From NCBI GenBank assembly GCA_934644965.1, contig CAKUDG010000002.1, forward strand, positions 62,001 to 126,000: a stretch of 64,000 nucleotides of DNA, written 5' to 3'. Both the position numbers and the translations under genes were made by a program. Below are positions 25,375-34,415 of the stretch, in pieces. This DNA comes from an uncultured Victivallales bacterium. Its GTDB lineage: Bacteria; Verrucomicrobiota; Lentisphaeria; Victivallales; UBA1829. The notes beneath the pieces are model-generated. The model saw only the letters and a list, made by a program, of their open reading frames with translations. It did not search any database and was not told where the DNA came from. Numbering within the stretch: the stretch's first letter is position 1; the number at the start of each line of letters is the position of its first letter.

Positions 25375-28300
25375 TTATCCTTTCCCGTCTTCTGTCTTTT
25401 CTGCCACAACAACGGCTGGCTGCACGTTTCCGGATTCGTTGAATTTCATCGGCTTGACGAATTCACGCATTCTCTGGAAGATGGCATAAAGGGGCGGGAT
25501 CAGGACAATTCCGAAGATCGTGGCGATCACCATGCCGCTGAAAGTGGTGATTCCGATGGCGGTACGGCTTCCCGCGCCCGCGCCGGTGGCGATCACCATG
25601 GGGAAGACCCCGATAATGAAGGACCACGCAGTCATGAGGACGGCACGGTAACGGACGCGTCCGCCGTTCTGAGCGGCATCGTAAATGGAAGCGCCGCTTT
25701 CACGTTCCTGTTTGGAGAATTCCACCATCAGAATGGCGTTCTTTCCCGCGAGTCCGATAAGCATGACCAGTCCGAGCTGGGCATAAATGCTCAGCGGCAT
25801 ATGGCAGTAGCGGAGTCCGAGGAAGGCTCCGAGCGTGGCCACCGCGACGGAGGTGATCACCGGAATCGGGATGGTCCAGCTCTCATACTGCGCCACCAGG
25901 AACAGATACGCAAAGATGAGCGCCAGAAGCATCAGTTCGACAATTTTTCCTTCATTGCCTCTTTCCTGGAAACTCATTTCCGTCCAGGAGATCTGATAAT
26001 CATCCGGCAGTTTTTCCCGCACAATCTGTTCGATTCTGGCCATCAGTTCCCCGGAACTGTATCCGGGCTTCGCCTGAGCATTCACGCTGGCGCTCATGGA
26101 CTGGTTGAAGCGCTGGATCAGACGAGGCCCGATCATGTACTTCACATCCGCAAACGCACTGATGGGAACCATTTTCCCCGAGTTGCTCTGCACGTTGATG
26201 TGGCTGATGTCCCCGAGACTGCTGCGTTCCTCCGCTTCGGACTGGATCTTCACTTTGAAGGAATATCCAAAGAGATTGAAGTCATTCACATAAAGAGACG
26301 CCAGTTTGCTCTGAAGGGTCGTGAAGATACGGCTGACAGGCACCTGCATCATTTCCGCTTTGGTCCGGTCAACGTCCAGATACAGCTGAGGCGTATTGGC
26401 GTTGTAGCCGGAGAAGGCGTAGGCTGTTTCCGGAGCCTTGTTGAGTTCCACAATCAGCGTCCCGAGGGCTTTGGCAAGATCCTGCGGAGTTTGAGCGCCG
26501 GTCGCCTGAAGAACGAAACTGACGCCCCCCGTCGCGCCCAGCCCCATGATGGCAGGAGGCGTGAAGAGATTGATTTTCGCCGAAGGGATGTCAACCATCG
26601 CCTTTTCGAGTTTTTCACGGAGTCTGTCCACATGAAGATCCGGGGAGTTTCTTTCCGCCCAGTCCTTCAGTGTGATGATGACCAGACCGAGGTTTTCTCC
26701 TTCTCCTCCGATGAAGCTGAAGCCGCTGACCGTGATGACATTTTTCACACCGGGTGTAGCCAGGGCGATTTCATTGAGTTTGCGGAGAACTTTTTCCGTC
26801 CTGGCCAGCGTGGCTCCGGGCGGCATCTCCACCGCGCCGAGGATGGCGCCTTTGTCTTCACCGGGCAGAAACGAGCTCTGCGTGATCTGGAACAGATGGT
26901 AGTTGCCCCACAGGACTCCTGCGAAAATCAGAATCGTGAGAAATGCGCGTCTCACCAGAAAACCGGTGCATTTGAGATAAATGGACCGGGATCCGTCCAG
27001 AAACCAGTTGAACGGGACAAAGATCTTGCTGAAGTTCGAGGGCTGTTTCTTGCGAAGCAGCAGAGCGCAGAGCGCCGGACTGAGCGTCAGAGCATTGAAG
27101 GCCGAAAACAGCAGTGCAATGCACATCGTGACCGAGAACTGCAGGTAAATCGTTCCGACCATCCCCCCGTAGAATCCGATCGGCGCGTAGATGGCCAGAA
27201 TGACCAGCGTCGTGGCCAGAATCGCTCCCGTGATCTGCTGCATGCTCTTGATGGTGGCTTCACGCGGGGAAAGATTCTCCTCGTCGATGATTCGCGTGAC
27301 GTTTTCCACCACCACGATGGCGTCGTCCACCAGAGACCCGATCACCAGAATCAGGGCGAACATCGTCAGCACGTTGATGGAATACCCCAGAATCAGCAGG
27401 AAGATAAAGGTTCCGAAAAGCGAAACAGGAATCGCCAGCGTCGGAATCAGAGTCGCGCGCCAGTCCTGAAGGAACAGATACGTAATGGCCACCACCAGAA
27501 CCAGAGTGATGATCAGCGTTTCCACAATCTCCTTCATGGTGATGCGGATGTATTCCGTCGGGTCGTAGCCCATTTCGTATTTGACGCCTTTCGGGAAACC
27601 GGGCATGGAGGTGATTTCGTCCAGTTTCGCACGGGCTGCGTTGATGACATCAAGCGCGTTTGCATCATCGTTTCTGTAAATGGCAAGCGCGATGGAGTCC
27701 TCCCCGTTGACGAAGCTGTTCCCGCTGTAGGTTTCCGCCCCGAGTTCAATCCTGGCTAGATCCTTCAACATGATAAGACGGCCGTTTTCCCCGGTCTTGA
27801 TGACAATTTCCCCAAACTGTTCCGGCGTCTTAAGCCGTCCGAGAGCATTGACTTTGAGCTGCAGATATTCGTTGCTGGATTCCGCTCCCACGGATCCCGC
27901 CGCGGCCTGAATATTCTGGCTCTGAATCGCCGCAGAAACCTCCGAGGGGGAAATGTTCAATGCTGACATGCGCATGGGGTCCAGCCACACACGCATGGAG
28001 TAGTCCTGCGCTCCGAAAATCGAGGCTTCGCTGATCCCGTCGATGCGTGCGAGTGCGTCCTTGACATGAATCCGGATATAGTTGCTCAGTTCCAGGAGCG
28101 ACATTTCGCAGTCTTTCTGCCGATTGAAGGTAAACACCCCGAGAATGTCGCTGGAACGTTTGATCACCTGGATCCCAAGCGCTGTTACTTCCTGAGGAAG
28201 AGTCGGTTCAGCCCTCTTTACGGCGTTCTGCACGTTGACCTGCGCCATATCCGTGTCCGTCCCGGACCGGAAGGTGATTGAGAGCGTATACGACCCGCTG

Positions 28301-28554
28301 TTGCTGGATTCGGAGGAAAAATACTCCATATCCTCCAACCCGTTGATTTCCGCTTCAATCGGAGCGGCTATCGTTTCCGCAATGACTTCGGAACTGGCTC
28401 CGGGATAGGAGGCCGTCACCATGATCTGCGGAGGCGCAATCTCAGGATATTCCGCAATCGGGAGTTTGAACATGCACAAGGTGCCGGCAAGAACTGTGAC
28501 GATCGATATGACCATCGCGAGTTTCGGCCTGTCAATGAAAATAAGAGAAAACAT
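25375..28554 (-). CDS. RND multidrug efflux transporter, inner-membrane subunit (HAE1/AcrB type)
   Basis: A 1059-aa proton-driven inner-membrane pump that exports drugs or lipophiles through a tripartite complex. It shows the AcrB layout: N-terminal membrane helix after MFSLIFIDRPKLAMVI, porter domain (PEIAPPQIMVTASYPGAS), a six-helix block with the proton-relay Asp pair in GSLVDDAIVVVENV, a second periplasmic domain, and a second helix block with the relay Lys in GLAGKNAILMVEFS. The C-terminal GVFPMVIATGAGAGSRTAIG motif is typical of HAE1. I start at the ATG at 28554 rather than the TTG eleven codons upstream. It is the last gene of the marR-MFP-RND operon, 22 bp after the fusion-protein gene; no TolC-type channel gene is adjacent. 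Confidence 0.95.
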   Translation of the reverse strand: MFSLIFIDRPKLAMVISIVTVLAGTLCMFKLPIAEYPEIAPPQIMVTASYPGASSEVIAETIAAPIEAEINGLEDMEYFSSESSNSGSYTLSITFRSGTDTDMAQVNVQNAVKRAEPTLPQEVTALGIQVIKRSSDILGVFTFNRQKDCEMSLLELSNYIRIHVKDALARIDGISEASIFGAQDYSMRVWLDPMRMSALNISPSEVSAAIQSQNIQAAAGSVGAESSNEYLQLKVNALGRLKTPEQFGEIVIKTGENGRLIMLKDLARIELGAETYSGNSFVNGEDSIALAIYRNDDANALDVINAARAKLDEITSMPGFPKGVKYEMGYDPTEYIRITMKEIVETLIITLVLVVAITYLFLQDWRATLIPTLAIPVSLFGTFIFLLILGYSINVLTMFALILVIGSLVDDAIVVVENVTRIIDEENLSPREATIKSMQQITGAILATTLVILAIYAPIGFYGGMVGTIYLQFSVTMCIALLFSAFNALTLSPALCALLLRKKQPSNFSKIFVPFNWFLDGSRSIYLKCTGFLVRRAFLTILIFAGVLWGNYHLFQITQSSFLPGEDKGAILGAVEMPPGATLARTEKVLRKLNEIALATPGVKNVITVSGFSFIGGEGENLGLVIITLKDWAERNSPDLHVDRLREKLEKAMVDIPSAKINLFTPPAIMGLGATGGVSFVLQATGAQTPQDLAKALGTLIVELNKAPETAYAFSGYNANTPQLYLDVDRTKAEMMQVPVSRIFTTLQSKLASLYVNDFNLFGYSFKVKIQSEAEERSSLGDISHINVQSNSGKMVPISAFADVKYMIGPRLIQRFNQSMSASVNAQAKPGYSSGELMARIEQIVREKLPDDYQISWTEMSFQERGNEGKIVELMLLALIFAYLFLVAQYESWTIPIPVITSVAVATLGAFLGLRYCHMPLSIYAQLGLVMLIGLAGKNAILMVEFSKQERESGASIYDAAQNGGRVRYRAVLMTAWSFIIGVFPMVIATGAGAGSRTAIGITTFSGMVIATIFGIVLIPPLYAIFQRMREFVKPMKFNESGNVQPAVVVAEKTEDGKG

Positions 28555-28576
28555 GATCTGTCGCCGTCTTTCCTGT

Positions 28577-29692
28577 TCAATCTTCAAATACCGGGGTCAC
28601 GGGCATGCCGGGCTGCAGAATCTTGTGCGTGCCGTCCACCGCGACGGTTTCGCCCGGAGCGACTCCTTCCTCAATGATCTGCATATTCCCGACAATCTCC
28701 CCGAGTTTGACCGGCCGTTTGAGAGCATGGTTCTGAGCATCTATCACATAAACGAAGTTTCCCGAAGCTTCCGCCTGAACCGCTGAAAGCTTCACCGCGG
28801 TTTTCTCCTCCTTGATCGCCTTGGAAAGAAGAACCGTGACGAGTCCTCCGGGATTGAGCTTCATATCCTTGTTCTCAAAAGTCGCCCAGATCATCATCGT
28901 TCCGGTTTCGGAGTCCACCTTGTTGTCCACGAGCGTGACTTTGCCTTGCTCCCCGTAGAGCTTCTTGTCCGCCGTCTGAATCCGGACGACTGCGTTCTCC
29001 TTGATGTTCTCCGCATTGCCGAAAAGCGAAAGATAATCATTTTCACTGATGGAAAATCTCACATAAATCGGTGCAATCTGGACAATGTCCGCCAGCACCT
29101 TGCTCGTGGGGGTCACATAATTCCCCCGGGTGTAGGTGGATTTGCCGATTTTTCCCGTGATGGGAGAAAGAATTTTCGTATAGGAAAGATTGTTTTTCGC
29201 ATCAATGAGTGTCGCTTCCGCTTCTGCCAGGCAGGCTTTCCGGTAGTTCAGAAGTCTTGTCGCGTCTTCAAAGGCTTCTTCCGAGACAATTTTGTTTTCG
29301 GCAAGCCCCTTCTGCCTTTCATAATTGCTTTCCGCATAGATGAGTTCGGCTTCAATCTGCCTGAGTTTCGCCTCGGCGGTTTTGACCTGTGCCTGATAAG
29401 TGGTGTCTTCAATCTCAAAGAGGGGTTGACCTGCTTTCACCAGTTCGCCCTCCCTGAAATTGATCTTGTTGAGATACCCCGAGACGCGGGCAACCAGAGT
29501 CACCTCCTCAATCGCTTCCAGACTCCCGATATATTTCCGTGTTCCCGTCTCCGTAATTTTCTGAGCCTTTTCCGCAACGACGCTGACCGCAGGCATTTGC
29601 TGAGCCGGATCCTGGGCAGGCAGATCGGAAGCCAAGAGCAGCCCCGTCCCGAGAAGCAGAAGATTCTTCCAGTTCCATTTATGGTTCATCAT
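28577..29692 (-). CDS. RND efflux periplasmic adaptor (membrane fusion protein)
   Basis: A 371-aa adaptor linking the inner-membrane pump to an outer-membrane channel. A hydrophobic N-terminus (NLLLLGTGLLLASDLPAQ) is probably a cleaved signal peptide; no lipobox Cys is seen. The barrel-sandwich/lipoyl half-motifs are VARVSGYLNKINFREGELVKAGQPLFEIED and LSPITGKIGKSTYTRGNYV (each a split lipoyl domain). They flank a helical hairpin (AEAKLRQIEAELIYAESNYERQKGLAENK). Its start overlaps the marR stop by four bases (ATGA), so translation is coupled. Confidence 0.94.
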   Translation of the reverse strand: MMNHKWNWKNLLLLGTGLLLASDLPAQDPAQQMPAVSVVAEKAQKITETGTRKYIGSLEAIEEVTLVARVSGYLNKINFREGELVKAGQPLFEIEDTTYQAQVKTAEAKLRQIEAELIYAESNYERQKGLAENKIVSEEAFEDATRLLNYRKACLAEAEATLIDAKNNLSYTKILSPITGKIGKSTYTRGNYVTPTSKVLADIVQIAPIYVRFSISENDYLSLFGNAENIKENAVVRIQTADKKLYGEQGKVTLVDNKVDSETGTMMIWATFENKDMKLNPGGLVTVLLSKAIKEEKTAVKLSAVQAEASGNFVYVIDAQNHALKRPVKLGEIVGNMQIIEEGVAPGETVAVDGTHKILQPGMPVTPVFED

Positions 29693-30168
29693 GATTGTGC
29701 TTTCCTTTTGTTGATTCTGTCATAAAATATTTCCAGGAGCCGGAGAAGCTCCGATTGTTCTTCCTTGGTCATTTCAGAAATGCAGGAGGCGGTGATGGCG
29801 CTCTGGCGCTCCAGTCCTCTCTTGATGATTGCCGTGCTTTTCGGAGAAAGCCGGATCAGGACGGATCTCCTGTCCGCAGGATTCGGATTCCTTTCCAGTG
29901 CGTCTTTCCGGACAAGCGCCTCCACCGATTCCGAAACGGTCCCGGAAGTCAGATTCATCTTTTCCGCCAGTTCTTTCAAGGGGATGCCGTCTCCGCGTTC
30001 AAGAGTCATCATTTTGACGATCTTGATCATCTGTTCCTGGCGGTAGGTGACGTCCTGCCACTGCTCGATCGTATCGCTGAACGATTCTTCTGAAAGGGCT
30101 CCCGCAATTTCCTGAAAAAGATCTCCCAGACGGGCTTCAAGTTTTTTTTCTTTTCTTTCCGTTGTCAT
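29689..30168 (-). CDS. MarR-family transcriptional regulator
   Basis: A 159-aa winged-helix repressor, the first gene of the efflux operon. The core is PLKELAEKMNLTSGTVSESVEALVRKDAL (recognition helix around SGTVSESVE), followed by the wing NPADRRSVLIRLS and dimerisation helices at both ends. MarR proteins usually repress their own operon and are released by small phenolic or lipophilic ligands, which the pump then exports. The ATG at 30168 is chosen because the ribosome site GAGGAAGG directly abuts the alternative ATG at 30180, leaving no spacing. Its promoter overlaps a palindrome (30218-30234). Confidence 0.9.
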   Translation of the reverse strand: MTTERKEKKLEARLGDLFQEIAGALSEESFSDTIEQWQDVTYRQEQMIKIVKMMTLERGDGIPLKELAEKMNLTSGTVSESVEALVRKDALERNPNPADRRSVLIRLSPKSTAIIKRGLERQSAITASCISEMTKEEQSELLRLLEIFYDRINKRKAQS

Positions 30169-30553
30169 GGTGTCCGGCATCCTTCCTCTGAATTCGGGAA
30201 GCCTTACTATACTGTTGCTTGAATAATTGTCAAGTGGAAACTAATCGTTTTTTCAAAAGATTCGGTTTTCCTGTGTTTTTTTCTCCTTATTTCTTTTCCT
30301 TACTTCTTTTTATTTCCTTGTTATTTTCTTCTTTCTCTCTTTCTCAGTGTATCGGTATCCACTAGATAAGATAAAGGGAGAATGTTTCCGGGAGGAGGCG
30401 GAGGATCTGCCTGATGAGCGGGTACAAAATAAGAATTGGAGCCTTTCCCGGGCTCATGAGAGATTCCGGATCAAAAAAAATGGAAAAATCTTTTCCTCTG
30501 GGAAATAAAGAAAAGAAGGGTAAATGAATTTGATTATGAGTAAGTAGTAAAAA
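30169..30553. other. upstream region of marR and downstream region of tRNA-Lys
   Basis: It contains the marR promoter/operator at 30206-30234. The rest, to the tRNA, is T-rich and shows no gene or stable hairpin. Confidence 0.5.
30206..30234 (-). promoter_or_regulatory. marR-efflux operon promoter with overlapping palindromic operator
   Basis: On the minus strand, a consensus -35 TTGACA (30228-30233) and -10 TATAGT (30206-30211) are 16 bp apart. The inverted repeat CTTGA-N7-TCAAG (30218-30234) covers the -35 box and part of the spacer, a usual place for a MarR-family operator. Autorepression is inference. Confidence 0.65.
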
Positions 30554-30629
30554 TGGTGCGCCCACAAGGACTCGAACCTTGGACCCAATGATTAAGAGTC
30601 ATTTGCTCTACCGACTGAGCTATGGGCGC
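30554..30629 (-). tRNA. tRNA-Lys (anticodon CTT)
   Basis: The 76 bases, read on the minus strand, fold as a cloverleaf. The acceptor stem is GCGCCCA/TGGGCGC with discriminator A and an encoded CCA. The D arm contains AGCTCAGTCGGTAGAGC, the anticodon loop CTCTTAA (anticodon CTT) and the T arm GGTTCGAGTCC. Anticodon CTT reads AAG codons. Confidence 0.97.
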
Positions 30630-30653
30630 CTGCCTTTACTTCAGGGCATGTGT

Positions 30654-30683
30654 TTAATATCCGCTTTTTTTCTGAAAAGTCAA
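30654..30683 (-). promoter_or_regulatory. promoter of tRNA-Lys
   Basis: TTGACT (30678-30683) and TATTAA (30654-30659) on the minus strand, 18 bp apart, about 25 bp upstream of the tRNA 5' end. Confidence 0.5.
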
Positions 30684-30745
30684 GTGAAAGAGCAAGAAAA
30701 ACTGCTTTTTTTTCGGGAAAAAACTTCTCTCCCTGGCGCAAAGAA

Positions 30746-32119
30746 TTATTTGCCGATGCAAAAACGGGAAAAGATTTCATCCAGGATATCCGGATCCGCA
30801 TTTTCCCCGGTGACTGCCCCGAGGGAACAAACAGCCGAATGAAGACAGGAAGCCGCAAGCTCCCAGTTGAGTTCAGCGATTTCCCGGAGAGCCGTTTCGA
30901 GGGATTCCGCACTCTCGGAAAGCAGTTTGGAATGTCGGGCGGAAACTGCGATTTCCGATTCCAGGCGTTCTCCATTTTTATGGACAGTCTGCTCCATTAG
31001 ATCGCAGAGAGCTTCCAGTCCTTCCGAACGCAGGGTTGATATTTTCGCCGTTGGCAGCTCCAGATCCGGCAGAGTGGCTCCGGGAGGAAGAAGATCCATC
31101 TTGTTCCAGCAGACGATGACAGGCACAGCGCGCGGAAGTTCGCCACGTATCCGGAGAATATCCTGTTCATGATCTTCCGGACTGGATGCGTCCAGAATCC
31201 AGAGAATCAGTTCCGCAGACAAAAGAGAGTCCTTTGACCTGGCAATTCCCAGTTTTTCCACAGGATCAAGAGGCAGATCCCGGATTCCCGCCGTATCTGT
31301 GAGACGAACCGGAATTCCGCGGATGGAGGCATTTTCCTCAAGAGTATCCCGGGTGGTTCCCGGAATTTCCGTCACGATGGCTCTTTCGTAACCGAGAAGC
31401 TGATTTAGCAGACTCGATTTCCCGACATTCGGACGCCCCGCAAGAACGATCCTGAGCCCGTCCCTGACCAGAGCACCGAATTTTTCCGTCCGCAAAAGTT
31501 CATGAATTCCATTCAGCGAGAGGCGGATGGTCCGCATCAGATCTTCGGGCGGCATCCAGTCGAGATCCTCGTCGGGAAAATCGAGCCTGGATTCCAGTTC
31601 GGCGAGCACATGAATCAGCGGCGTTCTGCATTCCCTCACCTGATTGCCGAGACGACCCGACATCTGGCGCTCCGCCAGTCTGCCCGCCGTTTCCGACTGA
31701 GCCGCAATCAGATCCGCAACCGCTTCCGCCTGCGTCAGGTCCATTTTTCCGTTCAGGAAGGCTCGTTTTGTGAATTCTCCCGCTTCAGCCTGGCGCGCTC
31801 CCGCACGGAGGGCGGCACGCAGAAGGCGGGAGGAAGCGAACGATCCTCCATGACAGTGAATTTCCGTCACATCCTCCCCCGTGTAACTTCCGGGACAGGG
31901 CATATATACGGCCAGGCAGTCCTCTCCGTCCGAAGCCTGTGTTTCCCCCCCCTCATCGGAAAATTTTCCCAGCAGCATTTTTCTGGGGAATGCGGAAAGT
32001 TCTCTTTTCCCTTTCCAGATCCCCGACGCCACAGACAGCGCTTCCGGGCCTGAAATACGGAGAATCGAAATTGCACCTCCCACTCCGCTGCAAATGGCGG
32101 CAATCGTATCATTTTTCAT
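30746..32119 (-). CDS. mnmE: tRNA uridine-34 modification GTPase MnmE (TrmE)
   Basis: A 457-aa GTPase that, with MnmG, installs the cmnm5/nm5 group at wobble U34 of tRNAs, using 5,10-methylene-THF or related one-carbon donors. N-terminal folate-binding domain (DTIAAICSGVGGAISILRISG). Helical domain split around a Ras-like G domain: G1 AGRPNVGKSS, G2 GTTRDT, G3 DTAGIR, G4 NKMD. The C-terminus ends in the hallmark FCIGK containing the functional Cys. The ATG at 32119 is chosen over a TTG three codons upstream. The tRNA-Lys gene follows on the same strand. MnmG is not in the window. Confidence 0.96.
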   Translation of the reverse strand: MKNDTIAAICSGVGGAISILRISGPEALSVASGIWKGKRELSAFPRKMLLGKFSDEGGETQASDGEDCLAVYMPCPGSYTGEDVTEIHCHGGSFASSRLLRAALRAGARQAEAGEFTKRAFLNGKMDLTQAEAVADLIAAQSETAGRLAERQMSGRLGNQVRECRTPLIHVLAELESRLDFPDEDLDWMPPEDLMRTIRLSLNGIHELLRTEKFGALVRDGLRIVLAGRPNVGKSSLLNQLLGYERAIVTEIPGTTRDTLEENASIRGIPVRLTDTAGIRDLPLDPVEKLGIARSKDSLLSAELILWILDASSPEDHEQDILRIRGELPRAVPVIVCWNKMDLLPPGATLPDLELPTAKISTLRSEGLEALCDLMEQTVHKNGERLESEIAVSARHSKLLSESAESLETALREIAELNWELAASCLHSAVCSLGAVTGENADPDILDEIFSRFCIGK

Positions 32120-32182
32120 TGTATTCAAGATGAAAACCCCAACTGAAGAAGACAGAAATTCTGCAAAAATGAGAATCCGGGC

Positions 32183-32210
32183 TTGAATTCACACCATCGC
32201 TCGATATAAT
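32183..32210 (+). promoter_or_regulatory. promoter of the TPR-protein gene
   Basis: TTGAAT (32183-32188) and a perfect TATAAT (32205-32210), 16 bp apart, about 40 bp upstream of the ATG. Confidence 0.6.
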
Positions 32211-32250
32211 ATATCATATTTTCCAGAAAAATCTATATTTGGGAGGTTTC

Positions 32251-33654
32251 ATGATCATGGCGATTGAAAAGAAATCGTTGTCCGACATGTCCACAGGTGT
32301 TCGTGCTGCGTATCAGAAGGCTCGGGATGTGTTGAATAAAAACAGCCTGGATTATGGAATTGAACTTTTGAAGACGATCCTTGAGAGAGAACCGGGCTTC
32401 ATGGAAGCCAGACAGCTGCTCCGTGATGTGGAAAGACAAAAGTTCAACAATATGAATGCCTTTGAAAAATTGTTCGGCGGTATGAAGGCGAATAAGTTCG
32501 TGCTGAAGGGGAGAGTCTTTGTAGCGAAGAAACCGCTGGAAGCCATAAAGTGTGCTGAGGATGCCCTGGCGGCCTATTTTCATTCCATTGCCGCTCTGAA
32601 CCTCCTTGCGGATGCAGCGAAAGCGGCCGGAGCGCCTTTCATCGCAGCGGAGGCGCTCGAAATCATCGCCGATTTTGAACCCTCCAACGAAGCCAATCTG
32701 AAGGCGCTTTCGGCAATTTATGAATCAATGGGCGACGGAAAGAATGTTTTGAAGATCTGTCAGAAAATTGCGGACCGTCATCCCGGCGACCTGGAAGCCC
32801 AGGCTGCACTCCGCACCGCCGCCGCTCTGGCTACAATGGAGCAGGGGCGCTGGGGAGAAAGAAATGTTTCCTTCCAGGATAAGCTGAAAAATCAGGAACA
32901 GGGCGCCGACACGGAACAGGGGGACAGAATCATACGGGCTGTTGACGATGTGAGGGAAATGATCGCGAAATATGAAAAGATGATCCAGGAAGGTGAAACA
33001 TCCGTCGACATTCACAGAAAACTGGCTGAACTGTATTTGCGCGACTTCCGTTATGAGGATGCCATCCGGGAATATGAGTGGATTGTCAAGAAAATGGGAA
33101 CGCTTGACCCCTCCATCGACAAGGCCATCGAACGGGCCAATGTGGCGATCATTGAACGTCAGATCCAGTCTCTCAAAGAGAACCATGCTGCGGAGGAAGA
33201 GATCGCCGCAGAACAGAAAAAAATCTACGACTACAAACTGGATCGTTATGAGGACCGCGTCAAGTCCTATCCGAACGATCTGCAACTGAAATACGAACTT
33301 GCCGAACTGTACTGGGAAGGTGGAGAGATCGACAAGGCTCTGGAACAGTTCCAGCTTGCCCAGCGGAATCCTCAGCGCCGTTTGAATGCGATTGTCTATC
33401 TCGGGCGCTGCTTCTCCGCAAAATCGCAGTATGATATGGCGATTGAGCAGTTCAAGAAGGCTCTCTCCGAAATGCAGGTCATGGACAAGGACAAAATGAA
33501 TGCCCTCTATCACATGGGAGTCACTTGTGAGTCCATGGGAAGTATGGAGGAAGCCATGGACTGCTTCAAGCAGATTTATTCTGCCAATGTCAATTATCTG
33601 GACGTCGGGGCGCGCATGGACGCTTATTATTCAAAACAGCACCAGCAAGCCTGA
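32251..33654 (+). CDS. tetratricopeptide-repeat protein
   Basis: A 467-aa, probably cytoplasmic, helical repeat protein. TPR-like units are visible near the N-terminus (NSLDYGIELLKTILEREPGF), in the middle (VDIHRKLAELYLRDFRYEDAIREYEWIV) and at the C-terminus (LKYELAELYWEGGEIDKALEQFQLAQ; IVYLGRCFSAKSQYDMAIEQFKKAL; ALYHMGVTCESMGSMEEAMDCF). A Gly/Met/Phe segment (FEKLFGGMKANKFVLKG) lies near residue 75. TPRs mediate protein contacts; the partner is unknown. GGGAGG lies 4 bases before the ATG at 32251 and 10 before the ATG at 32257, so the start is uncertain by two codons. It has its own promoter and a terminator at 33761-33795, so it looks monocistronic. Confidence 0.88.
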   Translation: MIMAIEKKSLSDMSTGVRAAYQKARDVLNKNSLDYGIELLKTILEREPGFMEARQLLRDVERQKFNNMNAFEKLFGGMKANKFVLKGRVFVAKKPLEAIKCAEDALAAYFHSIAALNLLADAAKAAGAPFIAAEALEIIADFEPSNEANLKALSAIYESMGDGKNVLKICQKIADRHPGDLEAQAALRTAAALATMEQGRWGERNVSFQDKLKNQEQGADTEQGDRIIRAVDDVREMIAKYEKMIQEGETSVDIHRKLAELYLRDFRYEDAIREYEWIVKKMGTLDPSIDKAIERANVAIIERQIQSLKENHAAEEEIAAEQKKIYDYKLDRYEDRVKSYPNDLQLKYELAELYWEGGEIDKALEQFQLAQRNPQRRLNAIVYLGRCFSAKSQYDMAIEQFKKALSEMQVMDKDKMNALYHMGVTCESMGSMEEAMDCFKQIYSANVNYLDVGARMDAYYSKQHQQA

Positions 33655-33760
33655 TCGATGTAGCCTGATAGATATAGATATCGGATCCGGGGGAGGGAAG
33701 AAAAAAGTTTTCTTTCTCCTCTTCTTCAATATATTTATACAGATTTATACGCTGCGGAAG

Positions 33761-33795
33761 AAAAAGACTCCACGGCTTCTTCCGGGAGTCTTTTT
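33761..33795. terminator. bidirectional Rho-independent terminator
   Basis: A perfect 11-bp stem, AAAAAGACTCC (33761-33771) and GGAGTCTTTTT (33785-33795), with a 13-nt loop. It ends the TPR gene on the plus strand; the A/T flanks make it work in either direction. Confidence 0.85.
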
Positions 33796-34204
33796 CCATT
33801 TTGAGAAAGATGGGGGCTATTTTTCCCAGTGCTTGAATCCTGACGAGGATAAATGATGTCTCATGTCGGGAAAGAAAAGCGGGAGATCCTGCGAGTAATG
33901 CCGAAGATGGAGTCAGACTTTACTTTTTGTTCCGTGATTAGATTCTGATGGCGGAAAACGTCTGTGAATCTGCAGGGGAGGGGGGTGACGGACCTCCAGG
34001 ATGAAAAGGCCGTTGGGGAATGACGAAAATCAGAGGAATGAGAGAAGTCAAATGGATGAGAAGGATGAATGAATGTGAGGAAAGGAATGAACAAAACTGA
34101 AAAAAATTCAGATCTCCCTCTGAAAATTACAGTTTTTATCTCTCTTTACACTGGATTTTCAAAATCATTCCGGAATTTATGCTGAAAAAAAGCCGCCCCG
34201 GGAC

Positions 34205-34233
34205 TTGACATCCATTCCTTCCCGTGATACATA
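34205..34233 (+). promoter_or_regulatory. probable promoter of the beta-helix gene
   Basis: Consensus -35 TTGACA (34205-34210), 17-bp spacer, weaker -10 TACATA (34228-34233). It would give a leader of roughly 175 bases. Confidence 0.45.
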
Positions 34234-34415
34234 TCCCATCAGCGAATGAATGAGGTCCGGTTTTTCTTATGACTTTGTTTTCGCCGGGACTCTCTCTCTG
34301 CCTTTGTTTTTTTTTGCAGCTCTGATTTTTCATTACTGCTCTGAAATCAGATCTGAAACGCCAGGATCCCATCAACCCCGAATGCCGGTTGTCTCCGGCA
34401 GAAAGAAGTTTCTTT

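Larger units (their letters stand above)
33655..34415. other. long intergenic region with terminator and promoter
   Basis: This 761-bp gap holds the terminator at 33761-33795 and the promoter at 34205-34233. Between them (33850-34130) the sequence is purine-rich on the plus strand, with repeated short GAATGA-type motifs but no gene I can support. Confidence 0.5.

Noticed and set aside
25801..27759. 652-codon open frame antisense to the RND pump gene
   Set aside because: Shadow of a recognised gene; product is His/Gln/Arg-rich and unlike any protein.
34136..34375. 79-codon minus-strand frame upstream of the beta-helix gene
   Set aside because: Overlaps the likely promoter and lacks a ribosome site.
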